A DNA stretch of 41,408 nucleotides from contig PUOC01000199.1 in NCBI GenBank assembly GCA_003551965.1, positions 1-41,408 on the forward strand. Reading direction: 5' to 3'. The position numbers were made by a program, and so were the translations under genes. Shown one piece after another: positions 37,689-41,408 of the stretch. The notes below the pieces were generated by a model that was given only the letters and a program-made list of their open reading frames with translations, made no database searches and was not told the DNA's origin. Each line of letters begins with the position of its first letter. Within the stretch, counting starts at the first letter, position 1. The DNA comes from Clostridiales bacterium. GTDB taxonomy: Bacteria > Bacillota > Limnochordia > Darwinibacteriales > B1SED10-159.

Positions 37689-38993
37689 CTAGTCCGGCCG
37701 TACTCCGGCAGCCAAATCCCTTCCACCAGAAAGCTGTGGATAATAACTGGCGAACATGTGCTGCGGTTCTTCCTTAAAGTTTAGGCGCAGCACGCCGATA
37801 CCGGCATGACTATCCGGGCACTGTTTTGGCAGGTTCTTCAGGGTGATGCGGTGTCCGTTCTGCTCAAATTCCACGGGCGTCTTATCGCCCAACACCGACA
37901 CCGATTCCAATTCCGACGCAAAGCCGCCGAGATGCATAACACCATTCTCCGGCCAAATCCAGTTCCAGAGATATGCGCAGCGACCAACAACCGAGGTTCC
38001 TGCAAGTCTGCCTGGCGTCATCCGTTCCAATTTCTTCTGGCGCCCGTAGACGGCTTCGCCGTTTTCCCGCAGCCAGCAGCCAACCGTTCGCAGCGGCGCA
38101 AAAGCCTCTTCAGGAACGGACCCATCAGGGGTTGGTCCAATGTTGAGGAGGAGGTTGCCACCTCCCGATGTACACGTGTTCAGCATTTTGATGATCTGCT
38201 GCGCGTTGTAGCTGTATGGTCCGACTTGGGACGAATCTACATATCCCCAGCTTAGGCCGTTGAACGTCATGCAGGCCTCCCAGTCACGGTCTAAGGCGTG
38301 AATGTGTTCCTCTGGGGTGCCAAAATCCTCATCGAGACGGCTGCGATTGTTGATAATAATGTGGGGCTGCAGGGCGCGCATTTCCTGATTGCGCCGCAGG
38401 GAATCCCAACCCTCCCAAGACTCCATGGGCCTCGGCACATCATACCAAAGGATATCAATTTTACCATACTGCGTCAGAAGCTCGTAGTTCAGGTCACGGA
38501 TATATGCGTTGAAGCGGGCCCGGGCGTCTGTGTCAAAGGCGCAGCGCCAACCATCAGGATGGTGCCAGTCCATCAGTGAAGTATAAAAACCAATGCCCAA
38601 GTCATGCTCGCGGCATGCCTCGACAAATTCTCGAACGATATCCCGCTTCGGACCGTAGTTCATCGAGTTATAGGGATTAGCCTTGGAGTCCCATAGGCTG
38701 AAGCCTTCATGGTGCCGGGTGGTCATGACCATATATTTCATGCCGGCTTCCTTCGCTAAGTTAGCCCATTCTCGGGGAGCGCCTGGTTTGGGGTTGAATT
38801 CTTCAGCCAGTTTTTCGTATTCGCTGATCGGCCAGTTCTCCACGGCCATAGCCCATTCGTGACGGCCTAGAACAGAGTAGAGACCATAGTGCACAAACAT
38901 TCCGAAGCGAGCTTCCCGCCACCAGGCCATTCGTTCATCTCTGGTACCCGCCGTTCGTTCCTCATAGGCATCTTTGCTCAGTAATTCGTCCAT
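37689..38993 (-). CDS. GH29-family alpha-L-fucosidase
   Basis: WWREARFGMFVHYGLYSVLGRHEWAM, AGMKYMVMTTRHHEGFSLWDSKANPYN, YGKIDILWYDVP, GGGNLLLNIGPTPDGSVP. Confidence 0.93.
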   Translation of the reverse strand: MDELLSKDAYEERTAGTRDERMAWWREARFGMFVHYGLYSVLGRHEWAMAVENWPISEYEKLAEEFNPKPGAPREWANLAKEAGMKYMVMTTRHHEGFSLWDSKANPYNSMNYGPKRDIVREFVEACREHDLGIGFYTSLMDWHHPDGWRCAFDTDARARFNAYIRDLNYELLTQYGKIDILWYDVPRPMESWEGWDSLRRNQEMRALQPHIIINNRSRLDEDFGTPEEHIHALDRDWEACMTFNGLSWGYVDSSQVGPYSYNAQQIIKMLNTCTSGGGNLLLNIGPTPDGSVPEEAFAPLRTVGCWLRENGEAVYGRQKKLERMTPGRLAGTSVVGRCAYLWNWIWPENGVMHLGGFASELESVSVLGDKTPVEFEQNGHRITLKNLPKQCPDSHAGIGVLRLNFKEEPQHMFASYYPQLSGGRDLAAGVRPD

Positions 38994-39095
38994 AGATCGA
39001 ACCTCCTGTCAATTTTCTCTTGTGTCTGTGTTTCCTGGAAGGCTGTTCAATTCCTTCCTTGTAGCCCACCAGCGAGACAGAAAGGGGCGGCATCA

Positions 39096-39215
39096 GTGAA
39101 AGTTTGCCGGCTGAAGGTTGGAATATTCCTTGCAGCAGTAACCATGTTGACGGGCTGTTTGGGAGGTCGAAGCGGCCCTTCCGATGAGATTTTGTATCAG
39201 AGTGATTGCCAATAG
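39096..39215 (+). pseudogene. truncated lipoprotein N-terminus or very short (39-aa) lipoprotein
   Basis: GTG start with AAAGGGG: MKVCRLKVGIFLAAVTMLTGCLGGRSGPSDEILYQSDCQ*. Lipobox MLTGC. Absent from the supplied ORF track because it is short. Confidence 0.5.
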
Positions 39216-39595
39216 CTATTGCAGTATTCTCTCCAAGCCTCTCGATGCCCAGCAGCGGCGTCATCGGGAGGCTCTTTCAATTTTACCGCTATTTCACGAT
39301 TCCATGGACATGTAGGCCGTAATAGTGCTGAACATAGTTGCCTAGGATTTTTTGGAAAGATCGATTAGAAATCTGGCAAAGACGTTGGTGATTTGGCATG
39401 GGGTAACATATTCGGCAATACGGAACATATCAGAACAGTCCAGGACTGGAAGATAGCAAGTGTTTCCCGAAAAGTCGGCAGGACTTTGGGACGAAGAAGG
39501 TCAATACAGGCGTTGTATAGCACTGGTTGCAATCCTCCACAGTGGAGTCGTATGCAATCCAGATTAACTAACCTTGGTGTTCAGGAGGAGTACTT

Positions 39596-40135
39596 ATGCC
39601 GCATCGGACAGAAAGTGATTTGGTTATTCGACGGAGCGAAGCAAGCGATGCACCGCTAGTACGGTCTTTCATGGAAGAGCGTTGGGGTGGAGAGCCGCTG
39701 GTAATCAACTGTAAGCTTTACCATCCTAGTACACTGCCAGGGTTTCTTGTATTCCACAAAGATGAACTCATTGGCTGCCTGATCTATGAACTGCAGGAGG
39801 CTGAGCGAGAGATCATTGTGTTTGAGATCGTCGATAGACACCAAGGGATCGGTTCTCGGCTGCTTCGGCAGTTCATAGTCGAAGCAGCAAAGGAAGGATG
39901 TCGACGGGTTCACTTGATGACTACGAATGATAACTTGGATGCACTTCGGTTCTACCAAAGGCGAGGATTCACTCTGTGCGGAATACGCTTGGGCGCCTCT
40001 GCTGCGGCTCGGGAAATCAAACCAAGCCTCATAGAGACCGGGGATTACGGGATCCCAGTTCGTGATGAAATCCTTCTAGAGATGGTTCTTCAGGAAGGAG
40101 ATGTTGATAATGGGGCAGCCGCCTGTCTTTGTTAA
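39596..40135 (+). CDS. GNAT-family N-acetyltransferase
   Basis: LVIRRSEASDAPLV...VFEIVDRHQGIGSRLLRQFIVEAAKEGCRRVHLMTTNDNLDALRFYQRRGFTL. GGAGGAG upstream. Confidence 0.93.
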   Translation: MPHRTESDLVIRRSEASDAPLVRSFMEERWGGEPLVINCKLYHPSTLPGFLVFHKDELIGCLIYELQEAEREIIVFEIVDRHQGIGSRLLRQFIVEAAKEGCRRVHLMTTNDNLDALRFYQRRGFTLCGIRLGASAAAREIKPSLIETGDYGIPVRDEILLEMVLQEGDVDNGAAACLC

Positions 40136-41048
40136 CGATTCAGACTTCCGTTCTCGGCGTTTCGATCCAGAGTTCTGGCTGCCCTATGTACAGACAATCC
40201 TTGAAGATGCTGGTTGGCATAGGGACGGATCGAACCGATTGGAGGTTGGGATCGGTGGGACCTATCCTACCTTTCTACATGGGGATATAGTGATCAAGCT
40301 CTTCGGGTATCTGCCGTATTGGAATGAGTCCTTTCATAATGAGCAGGCAGCCCATGAGGTTTTGGCAGCAGACTCGAATGTGCTTGTGCCTGATGTCCGG
40401 GATTCTGGGTGTTTGTTTCCTGGAGAAGCGGCAAGCTGGCCGTACTTGATTACAACCAGGATTCGAGGCACGTCCTGGCATGATGCATCTCTCGCTCGCG
40501 ATCAACGGCTTGCAGTGGCCGCAGAGTTAGGAGACCAGATAAAGCGGATCCAACGCTTGTCCGCAGGGGAACTACCAACAATGGAACGATGGCGAAATCT
40601 AGACGTTTCTGCTGCAGCCGAGAAAAGCTCGTTTCCGCAACATCTCATCCCCCAAGTTCACGCATTCCTTGCTGATATCGAATTTACCAATGAAACTGTG
40701 GTTCATGGAGATCTGTTTAGCCGTCACGTGTTTGTCGGAGGCGGCGCACTTACCGGAGTGATTGATTGGGGAGACGCTATGTTTTGTGACTGTCACTATG
40801 AACTGCCGAAGCTCTTTCTGGATACATTTGCTTGTGACAAGGAGCTGCTTCGAGTTTTCTTGCACACAGCCGGGTGGTCAGTAGACCATACATTCGCTCG
40901 GCAGTGTATGGGTATGGCATTGTATCGGCAGGCCATCGGGTCGGTTCAACATCTAACAAATGATGTGTTCTATCAATTACCGGACCTGTTGCCGATGGAG
41001 GACATGGCAACGATTGACGAACTAGCTGATGCGATTTTTTCTGTTTGA
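40110..41048 (+). CDS. APH-family aminoglycoside/macrolide phosphotransferase-like protein
   Basis: VVHGDLFSRHVFVGGGALTGVIDWGDAMFCDCHYELPKL is the APH catalytic loop; ATG 40110 with AAGGAG. Confidence 0.88.
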   Translation: MGQPPVFVNDSDFRSRRFDPEFWLPYVQTILEDAGWHRDGSNRLEVGIGGTYPTFLHGDIVIKLFGYLPYWNESFHNEQAAHEVLAADSNVLVPDVRDSGCLFPGEAASWPYLITTRIRGTSWHDASLARDQRLAVAAELGDQIKRIQRLSAGELPTMERWRNLDVSAAAEKSSFPQHLIPQVHAFLADIEFTNETVVHGDLFSRHVFVGGGALTGVIDWGDAMFCDCHYELPKLFLDTFACDKELLRVFLHTAGWSVDHTFARQCMGMALYRQAIGSVQHLTNDVFYQLPDLLPMEDMATIDELADAIFSV

Positions 41049-41196
41049 GAGAGCGCCAACTACCTACCCTCCTCGATTATGCCCGCATGGCAGTGAGCCA
41101 TTTAGCAGTATCAGCACTCCGAAGGTCGATGGCTTTTGTGGACCTAATGCCAACCTATCACGATTTTCCTTGTGGATTATCTAGGAGCTGAAAATT

Positions 41197-41408
41197 ATGA
41201 CCAATCAAAAAGCATTAATTTTTTTCTTTTTTTCTTACTGGCATCACGAATGGCCGCTTCTGAGGCCAAGCAAACCATGCCTGAACTTCTGGAAGAAACC
41301 ATACTGAAACTTATGGACGTGTATGATATTCCCGGCGTTAGTGTTGCATTGGTCTCTGGTGGTGAGTTGGTATGGAATCAAGGCTTTGGCTGGGCTGACA
41401 GTGAAGAG
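41197..41408 (+). CDS. beta-lactamase-family serine hydrolase, 3'-truncated by the window, with apparent -1 frameshift in the signal-peptide region
   Basis: Downstream frame reads ASRMAASEAKQTMPELLEETILKLMDVYDIPGVSVALVSGGELVWNQGFGWADSEE. The ATG with AGGAG at 41197 is in another frame; one extra T in the poly-T run joins them. Confidence 0.65.

Noticed and set aside
1-41408. CRISPR arrays, rRNA genes, intact transposases or prophage modules
   Set aside because: Looked for regular direct repeats, rRNA signatures and transposase/phage structural ORFs; none seen apart from the integrase remnant at 37437-37553.

Overview
The window is 41.4 kb of GC-rich chromosomal DNA with bacterial, Firmicutes-style Shine-Dalgarno sites (AGGAGG) and frequent GTG/TTG starts. 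I support about 35 coding features and one tRNA. Main contents: (i) the 3' end of an M14 carboxypeptidase gene and an exported unknown; (ii) a FMN reductase, a CPBP protease and an MFS transporter; (iii) a fasciclin-domain protein with a near-consensus Fur-type box; (iv) two tandem paralogous exported LamG proteins, an Fpg/Nei-family protein lacking the N-terminal proline, and a BNR/sialidase-like protein with a C-terminal LamG-like region; (v) an nqrBCDEF operon with no nqrA in the usual first position, followed by a conserved hypothetical and a ferritin-like gene; (vi) a carbohydrate-acid catabolic group (SDR, TIM-barrel isomerase, 2-hydroxyacid dehydrogenase, facing a DHDPS-family aldolase and an IlvD/Edd dehydratase); (vii) a CrtI-like desaturase with an AarF/UbiB kinase; (viii) a large PEGA-domain lipoprotein with a putative caspase/gingipain-fold (clan CD) core, followed by a small exported protein; (ix) tRNA-Lys(CTT) followed directly by a tyrosine-recombinase C-terminal relic, then a GH29 fucosidase, a truncated lipoprotein, a GNAT-APH pair and a serine hydrolase gene with an apparent homopolymer frameshift. 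Many supplied ORFs overlap better-supported genes or lie in long intergenic gaps and were not accepted. The strongest leads are the NqrA-less NQR operon, the PEGA/clan CD-like lipoprotein, the tRNA-Lys/integrase scar and the poly-T frameshift. Family calls rest on recognised motifs; no database search was run.
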